Source of the DNA: an uncultured Flavobacteriaceae bacterium
Lineage (GTDB): Bacteria; Bacteroidota; Bacteroidia; Flavobacteriales; Flavobacteriaceae
Reading direction: 5' to 3'
Assembly (NCBI GenBank): GCA_947493175.1
Contig: CANLQD010000001.1
Span: 1,088,748 to 1,152,747 of the forward strand
DNA length: 64,000 bases
Part shown: positions 50,792 through 59,356 of the stretch, one piece after another
How positions within the stretch are numbered: position 1 is the first letter of the stretch
How the letters are laid out: each line of letters begins with the position of its first letter
Made by a program: the position numbers and the translations under genes
The notes under the pieces: model-generated
Databases searched by the model: none
Told to the model about the DNA's origin: nothing
Seen by the model: the letters and a program-made list of their open reading frames with translations, nothing else

Positions 50792-52588
50792 ATGAAGCAC
50801 ATACGAAACTTTTGTATCATAGCCCATATTGATCATGGTAAAAGTACCCTTGCCGATCGCTTGTTAGACTTTACGGGATCCGTTTCCGACCGCGAGAAGA
50901 AAGAGCAGTTGCTCGATAATATGGACCTAGAGCGGGAAAGGGGAATCACCATCAAAAGCCATGCAATCCAAATGGACTATACCTATGAGGGAGAGCAGTA
51001 CGTGCTAAATCTCATTGATACTCCGGGACATGTCGATTTTTCCTATGAAGTTTCCCGTTCTATCGCAGCTTGCGAAGGAGCACTGTTGGTGGTCGATGCC
51101 GCTCAAAGCATTCAGGCACAAACCATTAGCAACCTCTATTTAGCTCTGGAAAATGATTTGGAAATTATTCCGGTTCTCAATAAGGTAGACCTTCCCAGTG
51201 CTAGCCCAGAAGAGGTTACCGATGATATTGTAGACCTGCTGGGATGTATGCCCGAAGAGGTCATACCCGCCAGTGCCAAGACCGGTATTGGCATCGAGGC
51301 TATTTTACAGGCGATCATTGAGCGTATTCCGGCTCCGGAGGGAACACTCAATGAACCCTTACAAGCATTGGTATTCGATTCGGTCTACAATCCGTTTCGG
51401 GGAGTCGAGACCTACTTCAGGGTAATTAACGGAGAAATTAAAAAAGGCCAAAAAATTACCTTTGTCGCCACTGGCAAAAGCTATTTTGCCGATGAAGTTG
51501 GTACCTTAAAGCTCAAACAACACCCGAAACAAAGTATCAAGGCAGGCGATGTTGGGTATTTGATTACGGGTATCAAAGACGCACGCGAGGTAAAAGTGGG
51601 TGATACGATTACCGATACGGCCCACCCGACCAAGAACGCCATTGCCGGTTTCGAAGATGTAAAACCAATGGTCTTTGCCGGAATCTATCCCGTTGATACC
51701 GAAGATTTCGAGGAATTGCGGTCCTCGATGGAAAAATTGCAACTCAATGATGCCTCTTTGGTGTTCGCACCGGAAAGTAGTGCAGCCCTTGGTTTTGGTT
51801 TCCGCTGCGGTTTCTTGGGAATGCTTCACATGGAAATTATTCAAGAACGGTTAGAACGCGAGTTCAATATGACCGTTATTACAACGGTACCGAACGTAAG
51901 CTATCACGCCTATACACGAAAAGATCCGGAGACTCCGCTCATTGTGAACAACCCTTCCGATCTTCCCGATCCTTCCACTGTTGATCGTGTCGAAGAGCCT
52001 TACATCAAAGCGACAATTATTACCAAGGCCGATTTTGTGGGTAACGTTATGTCGCTCTGTATCGATAAACGGGGTTTGATTACCAACCAGACCTATTTGA
52101 CCACAGATCGCGTAGAATTATCTTTTGATATGCCCTTGGCAGAAATCGTTTTTGACTTTTATGATCGGCTTAAAACAGTTTCCAAAGGCTATGCATCGTT
52201 CGACTATGCACCTATTGGTATGCGCGCATCCAAATTGGTACGGGTAGACATTTTACTCAATTCACAACCGGTCGATGCCCTTTCTGCTTTGATTCATTTT
52301 GACAATTCGGTAACCATTGGGAAAAAGATGTGTGAGAAGCTAAAGGAATTAATTCCCAGACAGCAATTCGATATTCCGATTCAGGCAGCTATAGGATCCA
52401 AGATTATTTCTAGGGAAACCGTCAAGGCCCTGCGTAAAGATGTGACCGCCAAGTGTTATGGAGGGGATATTTCCAGAAAACGAAAACTATTGGAAAAACA
52501 GAAAAAAGGAAAGAAACGCATGCGTCAGGTAGGAAACGTAGAGATTCCGCAGCAAGCTTTTATGGCGGTGTTGAAGTTAAATGATTAG
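50792..52588 (+). CDS. lepA: elongation factor 4 (LepA)
   Basis: The 598-residue GTPase acts on stalled or misassembled ribosomes. G-motifs are in place: [10 protein letters not shown] (G1), [11 protein letters not shown] (G3) and NKVDLPSA (G4), followed by domains II, III, V and the LepA-specific C-terminal domain (ending [22 protein letters not shown]). Length is normal. It stands alone with a bidirectional terminator behind it. Confidence 0.97.
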   Translation: MKHIRNFCIIAHIDHGKSTLADRLLDFTGSVSDREKKEQLLDNMDLERERGITIKSHAIQMDYTYEGEQYVLNLIDTPGHVDFSYEVSRSIAACEGALLVVDAAQSIQAQTISNLYLALENDLEIIPVLNKVDLPSASPEEVTDDIVDLLGCMPEEVIPASAKTGIGIEAILQAIIERIPAPEGTLNEPLQALVFDSVYNPFRGVETYFRVINGEIKKGQKITFVATGKSYFADEVGTLKLKQHPKQSIKAGDVGYLITGIKDAREVKVGDTITDTAHPTKNAIAGFEDVKPMVFAGIYPVDTEDFEELRSSMEKLQLNDASLVFAPESSAALGFGFRCGFLGMLHMEIIQERLEREFNMTVITTVPNVSYHAYTRKDPETPLIVNNPSDLPDPSTVDRVEEPYIKATIITKADFVGNVMSLCIDKRGLITNQTYLTTDRVELSFDMPLAEIVFDFYDRLKTVSKGYASFDYAPIGMRASKLVRVDILLNSQPVDALSALIHFDNSVTIGKKMCEKLKELIPRQQFDIPIQAAIGSKIISRETVKALRKDVTAKCYGGDISRKRKLLEKQKKGKKRMRQVGNVEIPQQAFMAVLKLND

Positions 52589-52590
52589 AA

Positions 52591-52630
52591 ATAAAAAACG
52601 CCGTCTCGAAATTCAAAACGGCGTTTTTAT
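52591..52630. terminator. bidirectional terminator between lepA and the small lipoprotein gene
   Basis: An ATAAAAAACGCCGT arm (52591-52604) pairs with ACGGCGTTTTTAT (52618-52630). T-runs on both strands suit the two convergent genes. Confidence 0.85.
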
Positions 52631-52647
52631 TTCTTTTTCAAACGGGC

Positions 52648-52914
52648 TTACTCCGCTTGATCTAATATGCCCGATGCAGAGCATATACTATCGATATACT
52701 CTTCAGGAGTCAAGTCTCCAAGGTCTTCGCCGGAAATAGTTTCACTCTGGCCAGCAACAGTTGCTGTCACCGTACCGTCTCCATTGTCACAGAACTCCGT
52801 AGAAATAGTTAGTATTTCGCAGGATCGACATGTTTTTTCGTCGTCGTCGTCGTTGGAACAGCTGCTAAAAGATACGGTAGCCGCCAAGGCCATAAATAAG
52901 ATTGATTTTTTCAT
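52648..52914 (-). CDS. small secreted lipoprotein
   Basis: The 88-residue protein starts at the ATG at 52914 (MKKSILFMALAATVSFSSC). A longer in-frame start at 52992 would put extra residues before the signal peptide. The lipobox is FSSC, followed by an acidic linker (SNDDDDEKTC) typical of Bacteroidota surface lipoproteins. The mature part has four further cysteines (CRSC, FCD, SIC), which may form disulfides. Function is unknown. Confidence 0.75.
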   Translation of the reverse strand: MKKSILFMALAATVSFSSCSNDDDDEKTCRSCEILTISTEFCDNGDGTVTATVAGQSETISGEDLGDLTPEEYIDSICSASGILDQAE

Positions 52915-53148
52915 ACTAATTTGGGGATTTGGTTTTTTAAGGTTTTTGTCTATCCCAAACGGATCATCCCCCTGATTATTGTAAGAAACCAATTATATTT
53001 AGATTGGTATTAGAGATTCAATAGACTTTCCTATCCTTCAAAATCATTTGACAAGACTATTTATACTTTTCCTACATTTTAAATGAAATAAGGCAATATT
53101 TTTTAGTCTTAAAAGTTATATTTACGTTTTCTATTTCCCCCTGACCAA

Positions 53149-53382
53149 ATGACCTTTTATATTGCCCAATTTACCGCCAAACATAAAATTATTCAAATAG
53201 AGCAAAACTCCGTTTTTATTTGGAAGCAAGAGAGTGGCGACATTGACACATCGCTATTGGAAGATAAAATCTGTAGAGAGTCCGCTATTCATTTTTTTCA
53301 GATAGTTGCGGGAGATTCCTATCCCATCTCCAAAGAAGATATTTCGGTTTCCGTCTGGAAAACCGAACCTTTCTCCGGTTAA
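53149..53382 (+). CDS. hypothetical small protein
   Basis: The 77-residue soluble protein (start MTFYIAQFTAKHKIIQIEQ) has no recognisable domain, signal or membrane segment. It stands alone in an AT-rich stretch. The composition is ordinary; homology would decide it. Confidence 0.5.
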   Translation: MTFYIAQFTAKHKIIQIEQNSVFIWKQESGDIDTSLLEDKICRESAIHFFQIVAGDSYPISKEDISVSVWKTEPFSG

Positions 53383-53519
53383 ATCTGTTCCTATTTATGA
53401 AACGCTTCGGTGCGCAAACAGCCTAGATTGTTTAAAAGCAGTACTTGTCGGTTTTTAGGATTTCAAAGTTGAAAAATTTAGAGTAACTTTCAGAAATCCT
53501 ATCAACTAGCAGCTGCACT

Positions 53520-54404
53520 ATGGAATTAGCGATACATAACTGGATGCGGGCAGAACCCTTGGAAGAAACTGTAGCCAGAATTGCCAAAATGGGTTATAAA
53601 AAGCTCGAAATACAAGGTGCCCCAGAACTATATGATACCCAAAAAGTAAAACAGCTTCTCGATAATTATGGCGTCTCTTGTTGGGGCTCGGTAACACTTA
53701 TGTTAGAAGACCGGAACATGCTGGCCAAAGACAAGGCGCAACGGGAAAAATCGGTTCAATACGTCCTCGACCTTGCCAAAATGGTCAAAGAACTGGGAGG
53801 TTCCGTTATTTCGTTGGTTCCTGCCACGGTTGGAAAAACGGTTCCCGACGGCCGACCGGAGGAAGAATGGGAATGGGCCATTGAGGGTATTCAAAAGGTC
53901 TATGAATATACAGAAGCGGAAGGGCTTCTTATAGGCATAGAACCAATCAACAGGTTCGAAACATATTTTATTAATCGAGGTGATCAGGCATTGGCGTTGG
54001 CAGAAGCAGTAGGTCCCAATTGTGGGGTATGCCTCGACACTTTTCATATGAACCTGGAAGAAAATGACCTCTGCGCCGCCATTCGTAGGGCCAAAGGCCG
54101 ATTGGTGAACTTTCATGTCGCCGATAACAACCGTATGGCACCGGGCATGGGGAAACTCAATTGGAAAAAAATAACCGATACACTGCGGGAAATCGATTAC
54201 GACGCTGTGCTTTCGGTAGAGTTTTGTGCTCCCATCGACCGCACACCGGCAAATCCCCATCCAAACTCCATCGATGCGAATCCGCAGGGACTCAGCGAAG
54301 AACAGCGTAAATTTCTGGAAGACCACGGAAGTGCCGCAGTGACAAGAGAATTCTATGAAATGTTGACCCAAAAATCGGTCGAGACCCTAACCCCATTCCT
54401 ATAA
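53520..54404 (+). CDS. sugar phosphate isomerase/epimerase family protein
   Basis: The 294-residue TIM barrel of the xylose-isomerase-like (AP endonuclease 2) family resembles D-tagatose/psicose 3-epimerases. Metal and catalytic segments are visible: IGIEPINRFETYFINR (Glu), CLDTFHMNLEE (Asp and His), VNFHVADNNRMAPGMGKLNW (His) and LSVEF (Glu). It is the first gene of a likely catabolic cluster and is followed after three bases by an enolase-superfamily gene. The true substrate is not readable from sequence. Confidence 0.85.
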   Translation: MELAIHNWMRAEPLEETVARIAKMGYKKLEIQGAPELYDTQKVKQLLDNYGVSCWGSVTLMLEDRNMLAKDKAQREKSVQYVLDLAKMVKELGGSVISLVPATVGKTVPDGRPEEEWEWAIEGIQKVYEYTEAEGLLIGIEPINRFETYFINRGDQALALAEAVGPNCGVCLDTFHMNLEENDLCAAIRRAKGRLVNFHVADNNRMAPGMGKLNWKKITDTLREIDYDAVLSVEFCAPIDRTPANPHPNSIDANPQGLSEEQRKFLEDHGSAAVTREFYEMLTQKSVETLTPFL

Positions 54405-54407
54405 CCT

Positions 54408-55568
54408 ATGAAAATTGATAATATAGAGGCGTTTTGGTTACGTTGTCCGATCGAGGAAAGCAAACAACACCGTTCCGACTATGGCTTGTTAACCCATTTC
54501 GACATGACTTTAGTTGTAGTGACCACCGAAGACGGACAGCAGGGCTTTGGAGAAGCAAAGGCCGCTGTAGGATCTTCAGGTTCCTGTGCTTCTATCGTAA
54601 GCTGTATCGAAAACGAAATCAAGCCACAGTTAGTAGGGACGGACGCTAGGAACATCACCCAAGCTTGGGAACGTATGTACAATGGTTCCCGAGATCATTA
54701 TGCACTTTCAAGAGGTCGCAAATTTCCCATTTTAGGTCGTAGGGGGCTCACTATCTCTGCCTTGAGCGGTGTCGACACCGCTCTATGGGATTTAAAAGGA
54801 AAGACTTTGGGCGTGCCGGTAGTAGCTTTATTGGGCGGTAGCTGTCGTGATGAAATGCAGGCCTATGCCAGTGGTGGGTGGGCCGATACGGAACAGATCG
54901 GGGAGCAGTTGTTAAGTTATACCTCCAAAGGATTCCAAGGTGTAAAAATGCGGGTGGGCGTCATGGATAAAACGGTCAAAACAAGTGTTCAAAGAGTACA
55001 AGCGGCAAGAAAAGCGTTGCCCGAGTCTGTAAAACTAATGGTAGATGCCCACGGAACGTTCAGTGTACCCGAGGCGAAACAATTTTGCAAGGGCGTCGAA
55101 GATTGCGATCTATATTGGTTCGAAGAGCCCATTAGTCCTGATAATCGCAACGGAACCGCAGAAGTGCGACAGGCGACAAGCATCCCCATCGCGGCCGGTG
55201 AAAGCGAGTATACCGCTTTCGATATGCGCGATATGATAGCGTTAAAGGCCTTAGATGTATTGCAGCCCGATTGCGCTATCGTCGGCGGAATTACAGAAGC
55301 GATGCGCACGGCCCAATTGGCACATACCTATCAGCTAGAATTGGCACCGCACTGTTGGGGCTCCGCCTTTTCGTTTATGGCTGGGGTTTCTGTGGCATTT
55401 GCTTCCCCATCGGCCAATGTGATCGAATTTTCATCAGGGGGAAACCCAATGATGTACGACCTTGTCAATGAAAAGATCAGTGCAGAAAATGGCATGATCA
55501 AAGCACCCTCGGCACCCGGTTTGGGAGTCACCCCCAATTGGGATTTTGTAAACGAGTTTAAACAATAA
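54408..55568 (+). CDS. mandelate racemase / muconate lactonizing-type enolase superfamily enzyme
   Basis: The 386-residue protein has the N-terminal capping domain and C-terminal barrel of the superfamily. Metal ligands are seen as D213 in MVDAHG, Glu in WFEEPISPDN and Glu in AAGESEY, with a catalytic His in LAPHCWGSAF. The Lys motif reads VKMRVG. These features suit a sugar-acid dehydratase or racemase. It is co-transcribed with the epimerase upstream and a VOC gene 10 bases downstream, supporting a sugar-acid pathway. Confidence 0.87.
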   Translation: MKIDNIEAFWLRCPIEESKQHRSDYGLLTHFDMTLVVVTTEDGQQGFGEAKAAVGSSGSCASIVSCIENEIKPQLVGTDARNITQAWERMYNGSRDHYALSRGRKFPILGRRGLTISALSGVDTALWDLKGKTLGVPVVALLGGSCRDEMQAYASGGWADTEQIGEQLLSYTSKGFQGVKMRVGVMDKTVKTSVQRVQAARKALPESVKLMVDAHGTFSVPEAKQFCKGVEDCDLYWFEEPISPDNRNGTAEVRQATSIPIAAGESEYTAFDMRDMIALKALDVLQPDCAIVGGITEAMRTAQLAHTYQLELAPHCWGSAFSFMAGVSVAFASPSANVIEFSSGGNPMMYDLVNEKISAENGMIKAPSAPGLGVTPNWDFVNEFKQ

Positions 55569-55578
55569 AAGTACCCTT

Positions 55579-56073
55579 ATGGCAAAGGCAGTCAAAATAA
55601 ACCATGTGGCCTTGGTGGTCAGTAATTTGGAAGAAGCTTGTCAATTTTACGAACACGAGTTGGGGCTAGAACCGATTCCTGCTTTTCTCTTCGACTATCC
55701 TACGGCCTTTTTCAAATTCAATGAAGAACAACAATTGCACCTAACAGAATGGGATGATGTGTATTCCTTTCGCGGACATATCTGTGTTCAGGTCGATGAT
55801 ATCAATACGATTTTCTTCCGGATGAAAGAGTTGGGGGTCATCGACATCAAACCATGGGGTAACGTAAGGCAACTGCCCGACGGAGCCATTCAGATGTTCG
55901 TTCGGGACCCTTCGGGCAACTTAGTGGAAATCTCTTCCCAGCCGGGAGCACCCATCGACAAAGCAATTTTTGAAGATGAATTGTTCAAGGAAGGCATCTA
56001 TGTTTCAGGCCGCAACGATTTTAGGGGATATAAATCAAAAGATGCGACCTTATACCATGGGGATTCTCAATGA
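55579..56073 (+). CDS. VOC-family protein (glyoxalase/dioxygenase fold)
   Basis: The 164-residue protein has the two beta-alpha-beta modules of vicinal-oxygen-chelate proteins. Likely metal ligands are His in KINHVALVVSN, a second in HLTEWDD or HICVQVDD, and Glu in LVEISSQ. The substrate is unknown; these proteins include dioxygenases, epimerases and isomerases. It belongs to the preceding gene cluster. Confidence 0.85.
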   Translation: MAKAVKINHVALVVSNLEEACQFYEHELGLEPIPAFLFDYPTAFFKFNEEQQLHLTEWDDVYSFRGHICVQVDDINTIFFRMKELGVIDIKPWGNVRQLPDGAIQMFVRDPSGNLVEISSQPGAPIDKAIFEDELFKEGIYVSGRNDFRGYKSKDATLYHGDSQ

Positions 56074-56147
56074 AATTCAAGCGCAAGTACCAAATGTACT
56101 TTCAAAAAAGCTGCGATATAATTCTGTAGACCTATTCGGAACACCAA

Positions 56148-56173
56148 TGTCATGCCGAGCCTGTCGAGGAACG
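56148..56173. repeat. partial dispersed hairpin repeat
   Basis: The stretch GTCATGCCGAGCCTGTCGAG near 56149-56168 resembles a short hairpin sequence that recurs between genes in many Bacteroidota genomes. Only one copy is seen here, so the call rests on memory of the pattern. Confidence 0.35.
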
Positions 56174-56244
56174 ATTCTGGATAAAGATAATTTTGGAAAT
56201 ATCCTTAGATAAACATTTTAAATATCCTTTGACTACTCAGTTGA

Positions 56245-57207
56245 ATGAAAAACATACTACTCCTAGAAACTATCCATCCAGCTGCCATGGCCCTGCTCTC
56301 TGAAGCCGAGAACATTGCCATTTTTGAAGTATCTGCAGAGCAATCGGGCGATGACATCCTTTCGGAACAAAACATCGATGTTATTATAACAAGAGGAAAG
56401 GGACAAGTGAATGCTACTGTATTAGACGCTTGCCCAAATCTGGAGATTATTGCAAGATGTGGAGTAGGCCTAGACAATATTGCCGTTGAGGAGGCAACCA
56501 AAAGGCAGATCAAAGTAGTAAACGCCCCAAATAGCAACGCCGCTACGATTGCCGAACATACCATCGCATTATTGCTGATGCTGCAAAGAAACCTATACCC
56601 CGCTATCAATGCCGTAAAAGAAAATAATTGGAGGTGGCGAAATGCGTATGTCGGTGATGAGATTCATGGGAAAACTTTGGGAATTTTGGGAATGGGCAAT
56701 ATCGGCAAAAAAGTGGCCCGGATAGCTGAGGCCCTTGGGATGTACATCAGTTATTGGAGTGCCCATAAAGAAAATGTTTCGTATGACTTTTGCTCTTTTG
56801 AAGAGGTACTTCGAAAATCGGACTGCGTTAGCATTCATCTGCCTCTCACATCGGATACCGAAAATTTGATCGACTCATCCGCTTTTGAAAAAATGAAATC
56901 GAATGCAATGCTAGTCAACACGGCCCGTGGAAAAATTATAGATCAAAAGGCGTTGGTATCGGCATTGGAGAACAATAAAATCTCGGGGTTTGCGGCAGAT
57001 GTTCTGGCCGTCGAACCCCCGGAAATCAATGACCCTCTAGTAACACACCCGAAAACGTTGATTACTGCACATCTGGGAAGCCTAACCAGTACTACCTATC
57101 GGCAAATGTGTGTAACGACCATCAATAATGTTTTGGGAATCTTAAATGGGACACCCTACCAAAAAAAGGCCGTATTTAATCGGGCCCATTTGAAAAATAG
57201 CCTATAA
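56245..57207 (+). CDS. D-isomer 2-hydroxyacid dehydrogenase (phosphoglycerate dehydrogenase-like)
   Basis: The 320-residue NAD-dependent dehydrogenase has a substrate-binding N-terminal part (IDVIITRGKGQVNATVLDACP), the dinucleotide motif LGILGMGNIGKKVARIAEALG, an Arg in VNTARGKIID, a Glu near LAVEPPEI and a His in ITAHLGSLT, the usual catalytic set. It lacks the ACT domain of SerA. It lies 170 bases after the VOC gene in the same direction and may finish the sugar-acid pathway, as a hydroxypyruvate or glyoxylate reductase for example. Confidence 0.87.
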   Translation: MKNILLLETIHPAAMALLSEAENIAIFEVSAEQSGDDILSEQNIDVIITRGKGQVNATVLDACPNLEIIARCGVGLDNIAVEEATKRQIKVVNAPNSNAATIAEHTIALLLMLQRNLYPAINAVKENNWRWRNAYVGDEIHGKTLGILGMGNIGKKVARIAEALGMYISYWSAHKENVSYDFCSFEEVLRKSDCVSIHLPLTSDTENLIDSSAFEKMKSNAMLVNTARGKIIDQKALVSALENNKISGFAADVLAVEPPEINDPLVTHPKTLITAHLGSLTSTTYRQMCVTTINNVLGILNGTPYQKKAVFNRAHLKNSL

Positions 57208-57391
57208 GGGCTGAGGTTGATAGACTTTTTACCGTCTCTCTTTCAAATTATTGTTTTTAAAGAAGACTGACCGCCGAATAGAAGTGCCATGAAATTCCTA
57301 AGGGTTATTTACCTATCGATGCTTCCCGTTTTTTTATGATTCATAAGTAGACCCCAAGAGCAAGCATTTTATGGTTTTCAAAAAGAACGAA

Positions 57392-59245
57392 TCAATCCAC
57401 TGTTTCTTCTACTGGAATATTTTCTACATCAAATATTTTGCCCAAATAAACTAATTGATAGCCTTCGTCGATATCGGTAAACTCCTTACTGAACGATGGA
57501 ATAATAATTAAATCCCCATCAGGGCCCTTTAAGAAAATGGGTACGATATCCTCATCGGCTTTTGTAATTTCTATCAAGCCTTCATAGTGTTCCTGGTCTT
57601 TTATATCGATCTCATGAATGGCAGGATATTTTCTAGTAGCCTCCATCAATTTGATAAAATCATCAGTGTGGGAAAAGAGTCCCTCTCTCGGATTGTTTTC
57701 GGGGTCGTTCATCTCATCGGAGTTCACCAAACGAAACGACCCATTTTCCCCAAACTGGTCTTTAAAGCGATTGATGGCAAATTGATTAATATCCGAGTTT
57801 CCGGTAAGGGCCATGAGATAACCTACATCATTTAATTCGAGGTTATCCGAAAGATTATCGGAATAGATATTAACATTCAAAGCTTCCAATCCGAGATTTT
57901 TTGCCTTGGCAATATTGGTGCGGTTATTATCGATCAACACCACATGACGGTTGTTTTCCTGTAGATATTCCGCAATTAAACGAGATACTTTGGAAGCTCC
58001 AATGATCAATATGCCTTCTGACTTTCTAAGGAATACCCCCACTGCTTTTGCAAATAATCGAGCCGTGGTAGCATTTAATAGCACTGTACCCAATACGATT
58101 ACAAAAACCAGCGGTGTTATATACTCTGCCCCCGGTTCTCCCTTGGCCAATAGTTTTGAACCGAATAATGAGGCTATACCAGCAGCAACGATACCCCTAG
58201 GACCGACCCAACCAATGAACAATTTTTCATTGAACTTAAGATTTGAGCCCGCAGCACTTAAAAAAACTCCCAAAGGTCGTATCAGAAAAACAATAAGCGC
58301 GAACAGCGCCAATGTTTCCCAATTGTAAATCAATTCCAAATCGGCAATATTGATGTTGGCAGCTAACAGAATAAACAAGATCGATATGAGCAGTACGCTC
58401 AACGATTCCTTAAAATAAAGAAGCTCCTTGATATTCGGCAAATTCATATTGCCCATGACCATGCCCATGACAACCACTGCCAACAAGCCAGACTCATGTG
58501 CAAAAACATCAGATTCTACAAACACCAACAGTACCACAGATAAAGAAACCACGTTCAATAAATAGTGTGGTATCAGGTTCTTTTTTATGGCAAAAGCAAG
58601 GGCATGTGCAAACGTAAAACCAAAGGTAAACCCGAATAAGAGAATCTTACCAAATTCAATCAAGGCAGTCTGCGTATATCCTTGGCCTTCACCAACACTG
58701 ATAAATTCAAAGACCAATACCGCGGCCAAGGCACCGATGGGGTCGATTAAAATTCCTTCCCATTTTAAGACGGCCGACACATCTTTCTTCAACGGAATAT
58801 TTCGTAATATCGGAGTAATTACGGTAGGACCGGTTACAATGATCAGGGCAGAAAACAAAAAGGAAATTTGCCAACTGAGTCCGAAAATATAATGGGCCGC
58901 CAAACCGGCACCAAAGAAGGTAACCAAACTCCCCAAGGTAATCAACTTGGTAATAACGGGACCAACATTGCGTATCTCGGATTGCTTTAGGGTAAGACCT
59001 CCTTCAAAAAGAATAATACTAATGGCCAAAGAAACAAAATAGTAAAGTCCTTCCCCTGGAAAAAGACCTGTAGTCCCATTCCAAATAGGTTCTATAAGTT
59101 TACGCCCATCTCCTGTGTAAAGCGTTGCAACAGGCCCTACCAAAAGGCCAATAAGAATCAATGGTAAAATTGCGGGCAGTTTTAAACGCCATGCGACCCA
59201 TTGCGCAATAATCCCCAAAATAACGATTCCGGCCAGTTCTAACAT
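57392..59245 (-). CDS. CPA1-type cation/proton antiporter with RCK/TrkA domain
   Basis: The 617-residue inner-membrane protein has about 12-13 helices (residues 1-390) with transport-site motif EGILIDPIGALAAVL. A RCK/TrkA-N domain (about 400-520) follows, with the nucleotide fold GILIIGASKVSRLIAEYLQ, then a TrkA-C-like tail. The regulatory tail suggests NAD(H) or nucleotide gating. The cation (Na+ or K+) is not determinable. It is on the minus strand, 111 bases from the next minus-strand gene. Confidence 0.88.
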   Translation of the reverse strand: MLELAGIVILGIIAQWVAWRLKLPAILPLILIGLLVGPVATLYTGDGRKLIEPIWNGTTGLFPGEGLYYFVSLAISIILFEGGLTLKQSEIRNVGPVITKLITLGSLVTFFGAGLAAHYIFGLSWQISFLFSALIIVTGPTVITPILRNIPLKKDVSAVLKWEGILIDPIGALAAVLVFEFISVGEGQGYTQTALIEFGKILLFGFTFGFTFAHALAFAIKKNLIPHYLLNVVSLSVVLLVFVESDVFAHESGLLAVVVMGMVMGNMNLPNIKELLYFKESLSVLLISILFILLAANINIADLELIYNWETLALFALIVFLIRPLGVFLSAAGSNLKFNEKLFIGWVGPRGIVAAGIASLFGSKLLAKGEPGAEYITPLVFVIVLGTVLLNATTARLFAKAVGVFLRKSEGILIIGASKVSRLIAEYLQENNRHVVLIDNNRTNIAKAKNLGLEALNVNIYSDNLSDNLELNDVGYLMALTGNSDINQFAINRFKDQFGENGSFRLVNSDEMNDPENNPREGLFSHTDDFIKLMEATRKYPAIHEIDIKDQEHYEGLIEITKADEDIVPIFLKGPDGDLIIIPSFSKEFTDIDEGYQLVYLGKIFDVENIPVEETVD

Positions 59246-59356
59246 CCCATCAATTTTAAGCTAAAAATAGTGATTTCTGACGGAGTTTAGCAGGCAAAAC
59301 TTCAACCTAAGAATGGTTTCTTTTGTGGTTCACCAAGACATTACGACCCTATAGAC

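Noticed and set aside
56058..56212. Short frame between the VOC and dehydrogenase genes
   Set aside because: It runs through a hairpin repeat and reads like non-coding DNA.
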